Both the position numbers and the translations under genes were made by a program. A stretch of 64,000 nt of DNA. Origin: Pandoraea oxalativorans. GTDB lineage: Bacteria > Pseudomonadota > Gammaproteobacteria > Burkholderiales > Burkholderiaceae. Below the pieces are notes generated by a model, which searched no databases, was not told the DNA's origin, and saw nothing but the letters and a program-made list of their open reading frames with translations. How positions within the stretch are numbered: the stretch's first letter is position 1; every line of letters begins with the position of its first letter. Location: NCBI RefSeq assembly GCF_000972785.3, contig NZ_CP011253.3:2108001-2172000 (forward strand). The letters are read 5' to 3'. Positions 42,325 through 51,650 of the stretch are shown here, in pieces.

Positions 42325-42362
42325 ACGGCCGGCATCCGCAACGTGGGCGTGATGCCGGCCGT
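42325..42362 (-). terminator. Strong hairpin between binding protein and permease genes
   Basis: ACGGCCGGCATC pairs perfectly with GATGCCGGCCGT across a 14-base loop, without a T run. Such hairpins often protect upstream message and set higher levels of the binding protein than of the permease. Confidence 0.5.
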
Positions 42363-42403
42363 GGTCCGACGCGATTGTCGTCTCTATCGCCGTCGTTACC
42401 GTA

Positions 42404-43201
42404 TTACTGCGCCGGTTTGGACGTGTCCTTGCCGAACCATTTCTGCGCGATCTTGGCGAGCGAGCCGTCCTGCTTCATGCCGGTCAGCGCATCGTCGATG
42501 GCCTTGGCGAATGCCGGATTGCCCTTGCGGAACGGAATGCCGACCGCCTGATTCGTGCCCGGCAATACGGCACCGGCTTCGAGCGGGAGCTTAGCGTTCT
42601 GGAGCAGATACGCCATCATCAACTGGTCGTTGAGCGCAGCGTCGACACGGCCCGCAGCGAGGTCGGCGAGATACTCGGGGGCGCCCGGATAGGTACGCAC
42701 GTCGATGCCCGGCACGGCCTTCGCCATCTTGTCGTAGTTGCTGCCGAGACTCACGCCGAGCTTATGGCCCTTGAGCGCGTCAAGCGTCTTGAATTCGCGC
42801 TTGTCGTCCTTGCGACGAATCAGTTGCGCCGCCGAGTATGTGTAAGGCTCGCTGAAGTCGAGCGACTTCTTGCGCTCGTCGGTGATGGCGACCTGATTGA
42901 CGATGACGTCGAACTTGCCTGCCTGAAGACCGCCGATGATGCCGCTCCACTCGGTCGTGACGAACTGAGGCTTCACGCCGAGGCGCTGAGCCACGGCTTT
43001 GGCGACATCGACGTCGAAGCCGTCGAGCTGACCGGACTTGTCGCGATAGTTGAACGGCGGGTAGGTGCCTTCGATGCCGATCTTCAGCACGCCCGCAGAC
43101 TTCACGGTGTCGAGCAGGTCAGCGGCGCGGGCGGGCGACGTGTCGATGAGGGCCGCGGCGGCCAGCGGTACGAGGCAAAGCGTCTTGAGCCAGGTTTTCA
43201 T
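42404..43201 (-). CDS. Periplasmic amino-acid (cystine-like) binding protein
   Basis: A 265-residue class 3 solute-binding protein with a signal peptide (MKTWLKTLCLVPLAAAALID, cleavage after ARA). The mature protein has GVLKIGIEGTYPPFNYRD and DGFDVDVAKAVAQRLG, typical of cystine/polar amino-acid binders such as TcyA/FliY. The start at 43201 is chosen over 43225 because it begins directly with the signal peptide and has AGGGA upstream. Confidence 0.9.
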   Translation of the reverse strand: MKTWLKTLCLVPLAAAALIDTSPARAADLLDTVKSAGVLKIGIEGTYPPFNYRDKSGQLDGFDVDVAKAVAQRLGVKPQFVTTEWSGIIGGLQAGKFDVIVNQVAITDERKKSLDFSEPYTYSAAQLIRRKDDKREFKTLDALKGHKLGVSLGSNYDKMAKAVPGIDVRTYPGAPEYLADLAAGRVDAALNDQLMMAYLLQNAKLPLEAGAVLPGTNQAVGIPFRKGNPAFAKAIDDALTGMKQDGSLAKIAQKWFGKDTSKPAQ

Positions 43202-43252
43202 GATGTCTGGTTTTCCCTGTGTCAAATGAAGGGGACGCTGACATTCGGTCTG

Positions 43253-44281
43253 TCAGACCGTACGCAGCGCTTGCACGCATTCTCGCACCAGCTCGGGGCC
43301 GCGGTAAATCAGGCCACTGTACACCTGGACCAGACTGGCGCCTGCATCGAGCTTCGCCTGTGCGTCCGCGCCCGACAAAATGCCGCCGACACCGATGATC
43401 GGCAGTGCGCCGCCCAACTCGCTGGCCAGCGCGCGGATGACGCGGTTGGACGCGTCGAACACCGGACGTCCCGACAGCCCGCCCGTTTCGTTGGCGTACG
43501 GCAGGCCTGCAACGGGCTCGCGCGAGAGCGTGGTGTTCGTTGCGATCACACCGTCGAAGCCGTGACGGGTGAGCGTACCGGCGATCACCTTGATCTGCTC
43601 GTCGTCGAGATCCGGTGCGATCTTCAAGGCGATCGGCACGTACTTGCCGTGGCGGTCGGACAGCGCGCGCTGCTTGTCCTTGAGCTTGCCGAGCAGGGCG
43701 TCGAGTTCGTCGCCGCCTTGCAGTTGACGCAGGTTCTTTGTGTTCGGCGACGAGATGTTCACCGTTACATAGGTCGCATACGGATAAACCTTCTCGAGGC
43801 AGATCAGATAGTCGTCGACGGCGCGCTCGATGGGCGTATCGGCGTTCTTGCCGATGTTCAGGCCCAGCGGCCCCTTGTAGCGCGCGGACTGCACGTTTTG
43901 CAGGAATTGCTCGACGCCGCCGTTGTTGAAGCCCATGCGGTTGATGATGGCTTCGGCTTGCGGCAGGCGGAAGATGCGCGGCTTCGGATTGCCCGCCTGC
44001 GGACGTGGCGTCACCGTTCCCACTTCGACGAAACCGAAGCCGAGGGCGGCGAGACCGTCGATGCAACTGCCGTCCTTGTCGAGACCGGCCGCGAGGCCGA
44101 CGGGGTTCGGGAAGCGGATACCCATAACCGTGCGCGGCGATTCGGGGAGTGTCTGGCCGATGAGACCGGCCAGGCCGAGCGAGGCGGCGCCGCGCAGCGT
44201 GGCCAGCGTCAGATGGTGGGCTTGTTCGGCGTCAAGGCAGAACAGGGCGCGACGGGCCAGAGGGTAGAGAGGCGCAAGCAC
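43253..44281 (-). CDS. pyrD: Dihydroorotate dehydrogenase (quinone), class 2
   Basis: Membrane-associated FMN enzyme of pyrimidine synthesis that passes electrons to quinone. The 342-residue protein has the class 2 N-terminal helix ([20 protein letters not shown]), the active-site region [14 protein letters not shown], and the FMN-binding [13 protein letters not shown]. It ends a minus-strand run from the Nudix gene through aat and bpt. Confidence 0.95.
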   Translation of the reverse strand: MLAPLYPLARRALFCLDAEQAHHLTLATLRGAASLGLAGLIGQTLPESPRTVMGIRFPNPVGLAAGLDKDGSCIDGLAALGFGFVEVGTVTPRPQAGNPKPRIFRLPQAEAIINRMGFNNGGVEQFLQNVQSARYKGPLGLNIGKNADTPIERAVDDYLICLEKVYPYATYVTVNISSPNTKNLRQLQGGDELDALLGKLKDKQRALSDRHGKYVPIALKIAPDLDDEQIKVIAGTLTRHGFDGVIATNTTLSREPVAGLPYANETGGLSGRPVFDASNRVIRALASELGGALPIIGVGGILSGADAQAKLDAGASLVQVYSGLIYRGPELVRECVQALRTV

Positions 44282-44444
44282 GATGTCGGGTTCGGCAGAA
44301 TCGGAAAGTCGCCATTTTACCGGTATCCCGGGCGCGGAGCGCGTCTTTTTCTACGCTCTGCGTACTCCTGTCTTGCGTAGTTGCGGATAGCGGATGAGCG
44401 CGATGCGCACTGACGCGAAGCGACCCGTGCGACGGGCGGACGGA

Positions 44445-45233
44445 CTATTGACCCGATGACTGACCGGCAGCGTCGAGCATGGCCTCGGACATGTCTTGCC
44501 ATTGGCCGTCGAGCAGGCCTTGCAGCGGGCGGAAATTGGCCTTGTAGACCATTTTGCGGCTTTGCTGAATCCAGTAACCGAGGTAGACGTGCGGCAGGCC
44601 GAGCGCGCGCGCCTGTTCGATCTGCCACAGGATGTTGTACGTACCATAGGATGCCCCTTCGACATCCGGATCGAAGAACGTGTAGACCGACGACAGGCCG
44701 TCGCTCAGGATGTCGACCATGCTGATCATGCGCAGCGTGCCGGCCCCCTGATGGCCCGGCGGCTCGCGAAATTCCACCAGACGCGAGTTCACGCGGCTTT
44801 GCAACAGGAACTGCTCGTACTGCTCGCGGCTATCGTGATCCATGCCGCCGCCAGCGTGGCGTCGCGACTGGTAGCGCATGTAGAGCTGGTAGTGCTCTTC
44901 GGTGTAGTGCAGTCCGGAGACGTTGACGGCAAGTGCCGCATGGCGCTTCCAGATCCGACGTTGCGTTCGGTTGGGGACGAAGCGGGCGATGGGCACGCGC
45001 ACGGGAACGCAGGCGCGGCAGCCGTCGCAGTACGGGCGGTAAGTGAACACGCCGCTGCGACGAAAGCCGGAGCGCACGAGTTCGCTATAGACGTCCGAAT
45101 TGATCAGGTGGCTTGGGGTGGCGACCTGCGAGCGTGCGGTGTGATTGTCGAGATAGCTGCAGGGGTACGGCGCCGTTGCGTAGAACTGAAGGGCGGACAG
45201 CGGAGAGAGCGGCAGTTCGTTCGGATGGGTCAC
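44445..45233 (-). CDS. bpt: Aspartate/glutamate leucyltransferase Bpt
   Basis: Bpt moves leucine from Leu-tRNA to proteins starting with Asp or Glu, marking them for ClpS/ClpAP. The 262-residue protein has the ATE-type N-terminus ([17 protein letters not shown]) and the [13 protein letters not shown] cysteine motif. It starts at GTG (45233), overlapping the stop of aat by 4 bases, so both N-degron transferases are coupled. Confidence 0.94.
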   Translation of the reverse strand: MTHPNELPLSPLSALQFYATAPYPCSYLDNHTARSQVATPSHLINSDVYSELVRSGFRRSGVFTYRPYCDGCRACVPVRVPIARFVPNRTQRRIWKRHAALAVNVSGLHYTEEHYQLYMRYQSRRHAGGGMDHDSREQYEQFLLQSRVNSRLVEFREPPGHQGAGTLRMISMVDILSDGLSSVYTFFDPDVEGASYGTYNILWQIEQARALGLPHVYLGYWIQQSRKMVYKANFRPLQGLLDGQWQDMSEAMLDAAGQSSGQ

Positions 45234-45994
45234 TGCGAAACCTCGTGAGCCTTGTCTGCTGCGTTACCGTAGGCCAGTGCGCTGAGCATCTGTTTGTTCA
45301 GACGCCAGACCGGCGCGGGGGCCACGACCGCCTTTTGCACATGCGTCAGAAAGGCCTGACGGGGGATTTCACCGCCGCCAAGTGACGCCAAGTGCGCGGT
45401 ACTTTGCTGGCAGTCTATCACCTCTATTGCGTGTGTGCGTGCAAACGAGACGAGCGCGGCGAGCGCGATTTTCGAGGCGTCGGTGCGTTTGGCAAACATC
45501 GACTCGCCGTAGAACATGCGCCCGAGCGCAACACCATACAGGCCGCCGACGCGCTCCCCTTCGTAGTACGTCTCTACGCTGTGTGCGAGTCCGGCGTCGT
45601 GCAGCGCGCGGTAGGCGTTGACGATGGCGGGGGTGATCCACGTGCCGTCCTGACCGCGACGCGGGGCCTGGGCGCACGCCTGCATGACGGCGGGGAAGTC
45701 GACGTCGAGGCGAATTTCCCAGGCGTCGTCGCGCAGTACGCGGCGCAGCAATTTTCGAAAGTTGTGACTGACGACGAAGTGCTCGGGCCGCAGCACCATG
45801 CGCGGATCGGGGCTCCACCAGAGTACCGGCTGGCCTTGCGAATACCACGGGAAGATGCCTTGCCGATACGCGGCAAGCAGGCGTTGCGGTGAGAGGTCGA
45901 GTCCGGCCGCGAGTAATCCCGGCGCGTCGCTCGATGCGTCGAGCGCTTCGTCTACGGAAGGGAAGGGATCGTTTGCTTCGAGCCAGACGACCAT
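45230..45994 (-). CDS. aat: Leucyl/phenylalanyl-tRNA-protein transferase Aat
   Basis: Adds Leu or Phe to proteins with N-terminal Arg or Lys, the first step of the bacterial N-degron route. From the ATG at 45994 it is 254 residues; the long upstream open frame is Arg-rich and unlike the family. Motifs [20 protein letters not shown] and [18 protein letters not shown] are diagnostic. Coupled to bpt. Confidence 0.95.
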   Translation of the reverse strand: MVVWLEANDPFPSVDEALDASSDAPGLLAAGLDLSPQRLLAAYRQGIFPWYSQGQPVLWWSPDPRMVLRPEHFVVSHNFRKLLRRVLRDDAWEIRLDVDFPAVMQACAQAPRRGQDGTWITPAIVNAYRALHDAGLAHSVETYYEGERVGGLYGVALGRMFYGESMFAKRTDASKIALAALVSFARTHAIEVIDCQQSTAHLASLGGGEIPRQAFLTHVQKAVVAPAPVWRLNKQMLSALAYGNAADKAHEVSQ

Positions 45995-46071
45995 GACGAC
46001 GTCAACCTTGCGGGGGTTTCGTCGACATCGCAGGCCAGGCGCAGATGTCGACGCAGCGGGCGACGGTGCGT

Positions 46072-46704
46072 TCAGACACGCAGCATCGGCGTGAGAATGT
46101 CCTCGGTATGCGCCGTATGCACGGGCAGCGAGGGGGCCGGCGCGCCCGGAACGGCGGCGTCTGCCGAAGCTTCGACGTGCACGCCGAAGGCACCCGCACG
46201 GCGATCCTCGAAGAAAAAGCGCAGCGTCTTGGCGACGGTCGGAAACGCGATGTCGTCCCACGGGATTTCGTCTTCCGAGAAGAGGGCGACTTCCAGGCTC
46301 TCTTCACCGGCGGAAAACTGCGGCTCGCGCATCTGGGCCAGATAGAAGATATGCACCTGATCGACGTGCGGCACATTGAGCAGCGAGAACAGCGCACCGA
46401 CTTCGACGATGGCACCGGCTTCTTCCAGTGTCTCGCGTGCGGCGGCTTGCGACGTCGTCTCGCCGATTTCCATAAATCCGGCGGGAAGCGTCCAGTATCC
46501 GAGTCGCGGCTCGATGGCGCGCTTGCACAGCAACACCTGATCGCCCCACACAGGCACCGTGCCGAGCACGTTGCGCGGGTTCTGATAGTGGATGGTGCCG
46601 CAATGGGTACACACGTGCCGCTCGCGGTTGTCACCGGGCGGAATGCGCAACTCGACCGTATGGCCGCAGGCGGAACAGAATTGGATGGGAGGACGTCGGT
46701 TCAT
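46072..46704 (-). CDS. Nudix hydrolase with zinc ribbon
   Basis: A 210-residue enzyme starting at [15 protein letters not shown] (46704). The N-terminal zinc ribbon uses CSAC and CTHC, and the Nudix box ([20 protein letters not shown]) is complete at about residues 75-97. This zinc-ribbon layout resembles NudC/ADP-ribose pyrophosphatases, but the substrate is not certain. The upstream open frame overlaps the tRNA promoter region and is not used. Confidence 0.88.
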   Translation of the reverse strand: MNRRPPIQFCSACGHTVELRIPPGDNRERHVCTHCGTIHYQNPRNVLGTVPVWGDQVLLCKRAIEPRLGYWTLPAGFMEIGETTSQAAARETLEEAGAIVEVGALFSLLNVPHVDQVHIFYLAQMREPQFSAGEESLEVALFSEDEIPWDDIAFPTVAKTLRFFFEDRRAGAFGVHVEASADAAVPGAPAPSLPVHTAHTEDILTPMLRV

Positions 46705-46855
46705 GGTTGCTGCGAGTGTATCACCGGCGACGCGCGCTGTGCGGCGACGCGCACCGGCTGCCGGGATAACCCCGGTGTTGACGATATACAGCGGTTTGCA
46801 ATGACGCTCGCGGGAGGTGCGAACGCACCGCAGGAAAAATATTCGTCGCGTCATG

Positions 46856-46884
46856 TTGCACTGCGATGGCAATTGTCATATAAT
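46856..46884 (+). promoter_or_regulatory. Promoter of the initiator tRNA gene
   Basis: TTGCAC (-35, 46856-46861), a 17-base spacer and a perfect TATAAT (-10, 46879-46884) lie just before the tRNA. Confidence 0.85.
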
Positions 46885-46897
46885 CTAATTCTTCAGA

Positions 46898-46974
46898 CGC
46901 GGGGTGGAGCAGTCTGGCAGCTCGTCGGGCTCATAACCCGAAGGTCACAGGTTCAAATCCTGTCCCCGCAACCA
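46898..46974 (+). tRNA. Initiator tRNA-fMet (CAT)
   Basis: A 77-base cloverleaf nearly identical to E. coli tRNA-fMet: unpaired C1 at the acceptor end, anticodon stem GTCGGGCTCATAACCCGA with the three G-C pairs of initiators, T-loop GTTCAAATC and an encoded CCA. It is a single-gene unit with its own promoter and terminator. Confidence 0.97.
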
Positions 46975-46980
46975 AATTCG

Positions 46981-47015
46981 AAAGCCTGATTTCCAAAAGA
47001 AATCAGGCTTTTTGC
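46981..47015 (+). terminator. Terminator of the initiator tRNA
   Basis: A perfect 13-bp stem (AAAGCCTGATTTC with its complement) and a CAAAA loop end in TTTTT. Confidence 0.9.
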
Positions 47016-47131
47016 GTTCCGGCTTCCGCTTTGCGCGATGCCCACGATGGGGCACGCGAATGCGCCAGGGATCGTTGGCAAAGCGGCGCAACTCGAACGC
47101 TCACGCTAACGAAATCCAACCACGGGTCCCT

Positions 47132-47587
47132 ATGTCTGGCATCTTCACTCCCGGCGAGAACGAATTCGACGCCATCACCGAGCTTTGGGAAGCGTCGGTG
47201 CGCGCGACGCACGATTTCCTTAGCGATGACGATATCGCGTGGCTACGTCCGCGCATTCGCAACGAATATCTCGGCGCAGTGACATTGCGGGTGTTCCGCG
47301 ACGACGCTGGCGTCATTCGAGGATTTCTCGGCGTGTCGCCGGGCAACGTGGAAATGTTGTTCGTCGCGCCGCAAGCGCGTCGGCAGGGGATTGGCGCTGC
47401 ACTCCTCGCGTACGCCGTTCGCGAGCTGGATTGCACCGGTGTCGACGTCAACGAGCAGAATCCGCAAGCGCTGGCGTTTTACCAGCGTGAGGGATTCGAG
47501 GTGACGGGGCGCTCTGCGCTCGATGCTCAGGGACGTCCGTTCCCGCTACTGCACATGCGGCTCGCGACGGCGAAGCCGGGGCAGTAA
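47132..47587 (+). CDS. GNAT-family acetyltransferase
   Basis: A 151-residue N-acetyltransferase. From the ATG at 47132 the fold starts at once; the acetyl-CoA loop is EMLFVAPQARRQGIGAALLAYAV and the C-terminal QNPQALAFYQREGFEVTGR is typical. The substrate is unknown. It stands alone between the tRNA terminator and converging genes. Confidence 0.88.
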   Translation: MSGIFTPGENEFDAITELWEASVRATHDFLSDDDIAWLRPRIRNEYLGAVTLRVFRDDAGVIRGFLGVSPGNVEMLFVAPQARRQGIGAALLAYAVRELDCTGVDVNEQNPQALAFYQREGFEVTGRSALDAQGRPFPLLHMRLATAKPGQ

Positions 47588-47614
47588 CGCCGTGAGTGAC
47601 CGCGGCAAACGACG

Positions 47615-47845
47615 TTACCGCGGGCAGTAGCCCGGTTTCTTATAGAGGTAACCCTTCTTTTCCTCGATTTCGGGCCGATAGACGGCTTCATACCAAATGT
47701 CTGGCGGGACGTCCTGAACGGCAATGGAAACCGCGTTGGCGTCGACGTCGAGGACAATCTGTAACGTCTCGACAATGCGATCTGCCAGCGTTTGCTTCTG
47801 GTGTTCGCTACGGCCTTCGGACAACTTCACGATTACGTGCTGCAT
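47615..47845 (-). CDS. Tautomerase-like small protein lacking the catalytic proline
   Basis: A 76-residue protein similar to PptA-type 4-oxalocrotonate tautomerases (HVIVKLSEGRSEHQKQ; KGYLYKKPGY). The start at 47845 has AGGAG at good distance. The family uses Pro2 (N-terminal after Met removal) as the base; here codon 2 is CAG, Gln. It may be an inactive or repurposed member. It is downstream of the transporter gene on the same strand with a 36-base gap. Confidence 0.75.
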   Translation of the reverse strand: MQHVIVKLSEGRSEHQKQTLADRIVETLQIVLDVDANAVSIAVQDVPPDIWYEAVYRPEIEEKKGYLYKKPGYCPR

Positions 47846-47881
47846 CGCTTTCTCCTGTCGCATGTGTTTTTGGGGAACGAC

Positions 47882-48802
47882 TTATCTCTCGACCGCGATT
47901 GCGGTTGTGTCCGGTGCGCCATCGTGCGGCATACGTCGCTGCCGGGTCTGACTTAGCGCCACGCCGAAGATCGTCAGTCCGCCTCCCAGCAGGTGATAGG
48001 CGTGGAGCGTCTCGTGCAAGGCGAGCGCTGCGCCGATGGCGGTAAAGACGGGGATGAGGTTCATGAAGATGCTGGCGCGATTGGCGCCTAGATGGCCGAC
48101 TGTAAGCATCCAGGCGTATGGCGCGATGATCGAGCCCGGGATGGCCGCATAAAGCACCATCGCAACGTTCGGCGCGGAGTATGTCATCGCGGGTTCGAGC
48201 AGAAACCCCGGCATCAGAAAGACCAATGCGAACGCCATCTGGACGTAAAGCGATGTGAAGGTCGGCAGCAAATTCGCCCAACGTTTCAGAAGAATGCCGT
48301 ACCCGGCGATGGACAGTGCCGCAACGAGCATCAGAAGGTCGCCATGTCCCACGCCTTGCGAGAGCAGGATGCGCGGGTCGCCCTTGCCGATGACGAGAAG
48401 AATGCCTGCGAACGAGATGGCTACTCCGAGCATCGCGCGCCGCGACGGCACGTCGCGAAAGAGGGTCGCGCCCAGCAATAGGGTCAGCATCGGCACCAGC
48501 GACAACAAGATCCCGATGTTCGTGGCCGAGGTAAAGCCTGCGGCGTAGTACGCGATGCCCTGGCATGCCGCCATGCCGAGCAATCCCATGAGCGCGAGTT
48601 TCGGGAGATGGGTGCGAATCGTCGAGCGATGTCGCCAGACGTGCGTCGCGACAAAGGGTGTCAGCGCGACGAACGCCACGAACCACCGATCGAACGCAAT
48701 CACCCCCGGCGGAATGGCGCCGGCGGCGAGCTTCACGACGATGGCATTGCCTGCCCAGATGCACACGGCGAGCAGACACAAAAAGAGATATCCGGGGTTC
48801 AT
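47882..48802 (-). CDS. DMT-superfamily transporter (EamA domains)
   Basis: A 306-residue inner-membrane protein with ten hydrophobic helices in two EamA halves, starting MNPGYLFLCLLAVCIWAGNA with an early VVKLA motif. It diverges from an AraC-type regulator gene across a 76-base AT-richer gap, so it is likely the regulator's target. The substrate is unknown. Confidence 0.88.
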   Translation of the reverse strand: MNPGYLFLCLLAVCIWAGNAIVVKLAAGAIPPGVIAFDRWFVAFVALTPFVATHVWRHRSTIRTHLPKLALMGLLGMAACQGIAYYAAGFTSATNIGILLSLVPMLTLLLGATLFRDVPSRRAMLGVAISFAGILLVIGKGDPRILLSQGVGHGDLLMLVAALSIAGYGILLKRWANLLPTFTSLYVQMAFALVFLMPGFLLEPAMTYSAPNVAMVLYAAIPGSIIAPYAWMLTVGHLGANRASIFMNLIPVFTAIGAALALHETLHAYHLLGGGLTIFGVALSQTRQRRMPHDGAPDTTAIAVER

Positions 48803-48878
48803 CGAAACGCCTCGAAAGCAGAGTGAGGCTAGAATAGCGAATATCGTTTAATCGTTATATAACGACTTTCAGACAATT

Positions 48879-49670
48879 ATGAAGCGAACCGGACAGACGA
48901 TGCCTGAGCGAGCGGCTGGCGCTTTGGTGGCCCCGGCCCCCATCTCATTTCGAACTGCGACGTTCGAGGGCGGCGAGGTCTTCGAGGCGCGACGTCAACC
49001 GTGGGCAAAGGTCGGCTTTGCCTTGACCGGGGTGATGGAGGTGAGTGTCGAGGGGAAACGTTTTCTATCGCCGCCTCACTATGCAACGTGGATACCTGCA
49101 GACGCATCGCATCGGTGTCATAACCGGGACAGCGTCAAATTCGTCACGATCTATATCGATCGCGAGTGGTGTCGGGAAATGCCGGACGCTGCGTGCACGC
49201 TGGTATTGAGCCCGCTGATACGCGCGATTTTCTCGGACTTTCTGTCCCGTGACGTCATGACCCCGCAGGGTGACGACGACCTGCGTCTTGCGCATGTGCT
49301 CATGGACCAACTGCGAAAGGCGCCGCGGCGCGATAGCTATTTGCCTGTCTCGGACGATCCGCTGGTGAAGTCGATCACCGACGCGCTTCAATTGAACCCG
49401 AGCGATCGGCGTTCTTTGGCTGACTGGGCGGAGAGTTTCGGCGCGACGGAGCGAACCGTCTCTCGCCGCTTTCAGTCGTGTCTGGGAATTTCGTTCAATG
49501 AGTGGCGACAGCGTCTGAGGCTGGTCGTCGCGCTGTCGCAGATCGAAGCGGGCAAGCCTGTGCAACGCATTGCCGACGACCTGGGCTACAGCACGCCATC
49601 CGCGTTCATTGCGATGTTCCGGCGTCAGACGGGGACGAGCCCGTCATTCATTGGTACCGAAGGTGGGTGA
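48879..49670 (+). CDS. AraC-family transcriptional regulator
   Basis: A 263-residue regulator with an N-terminal cupin-like effector domain (ARRQPWAKVGFALTGVMEVS, LSPPHYATWIPADASHRCHN) and C-terminal double helix-turn-helix (RRSLADWAESFGATERTVSR; QRIADDLGYSTPSAFIAMFR). It is divergent from the DMT transporter at 47882. Confidence 0.9.
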   Translation: MKRTGQTMPERAAGALVAPAPISFRTATFEGGEVFEARRQPWAKVGFALTGVMEVSVEGKRFLSPPHYATWIPADASHRCHNRDSVKFVTIYIDREWCREMPDAACTLVLSPLIRAIFSDFLSRDVMTPQGDDDLRLAHVLMDQLRKAPRRDSYLPVSDDPLVKSITDALQLNPSDRRSLADWAESFGATERTVSRRFQSCLGISFNEWRQRLRLVVALSQIEAGKPVQRIADDLGYSTPSAFIAMFRRQTGTSPSFIGTEGG

Positions 49671-49875
49671 GCGCTGCGTAGGCGCGATTGTGCCGTGATG
49701 CGAGGCAGGGAGGGGCGTAAGGGGTGGCGCGGGAAGCAGTCTCAGGTGGCGGTGTGGCCGCCACGAGCAAGCGACGAAGCGGCGGCAAGAGGGGGCGTGA
49801 GAAGGCGGTGAGGACGCGGCGAGCAAGCGGCCACGCAGCGGCCGCTTGCGCCGCCGCCGTCGTCGTCATACGGGC

Positions 49876-50760
49876 TCAGCGAGCGGAAGGCAACAGACGT
49901 TGTTTGATGCGTGCGCCGAAGACGTTGACGGCGAGGCCAGCCATGACGAGTACCGCGCCCGCAATCTGTGGGACGGTGAGTTGTTCGTCGAGCAGCAATG
50001 CCGCCGACGCCAGCCCGATGATCGGCACGAGCAACGAGAACGGTGCAACCTGACTGGCGGGGTAGCGGGTCATCAGGCGGCCCCACAACGTGTAGCCCAC
50101 GAGTGTGGCGATGAAGGAGAGATAGGCGATGGCGAAGATCGACGATCCCGAGATGTGGATCAATGAATTCGAAATCTGCTCGGGGCCTTCGAACCAGTAG
50201 GACAGCAGTGCAAACGGGATCGGTGGAATCAGGCTTGCCCAGACGACGAGTCCGACCAGATCGACGTTGCCGATCCTTTTCGTGATGACGTTGCCGGTCG
50301 CCCAGCTAAGCGACGCGCACAGGGTGAGTACGAAACCGACGAGTGTCATGGCGCCACCCCCTTGCATGCCGATGACCGCGAGGCCGACGGCTGCGATCAG
50401 CAGGCCGACGACGTTTTGCGCGCGGAAGCGCTCTCCCAGACAAATGACGGCAAGCCCCAGGGTGAAGAAGGCTTGAGCTTGCAACACGAGCGACGCCAGC
50501 CCTGCCGGCATGCCGACGTACATCGCTGTAAACAGCAGCGCGAACTGGCCAAACGAAATGGTGGCGCCGTATGCGATGAGCCATTTCAGCGGCACTTGCG
50601 GGCGCTTGATAAAGAAGATGGCGGGGAATGCGGCGAGCAGAAATCGGAGGGCGCCCAACAGCATGGGCGGCACGCCATGCAGGCCGACTTTGATGACAAC
50701 GAAGTTCACGCCCCAGGCGAGTACGACGATCAGAGCCTGCAAGAGATCCTTCGGTGCCAT
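49876..50760 (-). CDS. EamA-family transporter
   Basis: A 294-residue protein with ten hydrophobic helices, starting MAPKDLLQALIVVLAWGVNF and containing LVLQAQAFFTLGLAVICLGE; similar to the YdcZ/PecM/RhtA exporters. The substrate is unknown. Upstream of it (50761-51050) I see no gene. Confidence 0.87.
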   Translation of the reverse strand: MAPKDLLQALIVVLAWGVNFVVIKVGLHGVPPMLLGALRFLLAAFPAIFFIKRPQVPLKWLIAYGATISFGQFALLFTAMYVGMPAGLASLVLQAQAFFTLGLAVICLGERFRAQNVVGLLIAAVGLAVIGMQGGGAMTLVGFVLTLCASLSWATGNVITKRIGNVDLVGLVVWASLIPPIPFALLSYWFEGPEQISNSLIHISGSSIFAIAYLSFIATLVGYTLWGRLMTRYPASQVAPFSLLVPIIGLASAALLLDEQLTVPQIAGAVLVMAGLAVNVFGARIKQRLLPSAR

Positions 50761-51050
50761 GGTGGCGTCTCCAGTTGCCGAATAGTTAATTTGTTATCGA
50801 CGGAAGGCGAAAGTGTACTCCCGGTGCGTCGACGTGTCGTGCGAAAAAACCTGTCGGAAGGCTAGCAGGTCGGACGGTGGGCGTGCTTCCCTCGGTGCCT
50901 GTGGTCCCGGCGGCCGATGATGTGCATGGCGAAAGGCTTGGCATGAAATTGAAACGGCTCGCGCGCTTGAGGGCTGCGCGATGCAGTAAGGGCGGCCGAA
51001 ATATGTGGGGGGCCATGCCGTTGGCAGAGTCAGGTGAACTGCTGGGAAGA

Positions 51051-51272
51051 CTATGCGTCGAGGCAGTCAGCTTTCAACTTGTGGCACTCACAGACGAGTT
51101 CTACAGTCATTTCGCCAAGCTCTTCGAAGATCGCGACGAGGAACCGATGAGGTATTTCGTTGCCGGTGTCCGTGGTCGTACAGGTCGTGAGCGCGAGGAT
51201 GCGTTCGGAGAGTGTGTTGAGTTTGTCGACGGACGCGTGGACCAAGGAAGCTGCGGGAAGATGAAGCGTCAT
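51051..51272 (-). CDS. Small hypothetical protein
   Basis: A 73-residue protein (MTLHLPAASLVHASVDKLNT) with AGAGG upstream of the ATG at 51272. It is helical and resembles, in general pattern only, small DUF3077/DUF6124-type proteins found near mobile elements. A plus-strand open frame of 136 codons overlaps it; the minus-strand reading has the better start. This is where accessory DNA begins. Confidence 0.4.
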   Translation of the reverse strand: MTLHLPAASLVHASVDKLNTLSERILALTTCTTTDTGNEIPHRFLVAIFEELGEMTVELVCECHKLKADCLDA

Positions 51273-51650
51273 GCTGGGCACCTCTAACTAGCCAATCTGA
51301 GATTCCCGCCACCCGCTGCATTGCGCAGGGGTGGGCGGGCACTGGACTAGGTTAGCGAACCGCTGATGTACCAGGCTAAAGCGGCACACCCGAAGGTGTC
51401 CCAATCCAGGCCCACCCATAGATTGGATGTGCGTGGCAAATCGCACACGAAAGCCGCAATGTTCTGCGGCTGTGTGCCCTGGTATTCATCATTCGGGTCG
51501 CTAAACCCGGTCGCGTTTGGAGCGCGACGGGAACAAGATTATCGAGCCGACGTTATGGGCACCACGCGTTCGGAGTCGCATTCTAGGTCACTCGTTGAGA
51601 TTCAGATCATTCCGATGCCTCAATAGGGATTCTCCTTGGTCGACGGACCA
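51273..51650. other. Gene-poor accessory stretch left of the IS256-family copy
   Basis: About 380 bases without a convincing gene. It contains GGGAACAAGA (51529-51538) and CGTTCGGAGTCGCATT (51566-51581), which resemble parts of the palindrome array at 53674-53850. An 86-codon plus-strand frame at 51366 is present, but nothing supports it as a gene. Confidence 0.5.

Noticed and set aside
50877..51287. A 136-codon plus-strand frame
   Set aside because: No good ribosome binding site, and the overlapping minus-strand frame has a better start and a helical composition; neither is certain.
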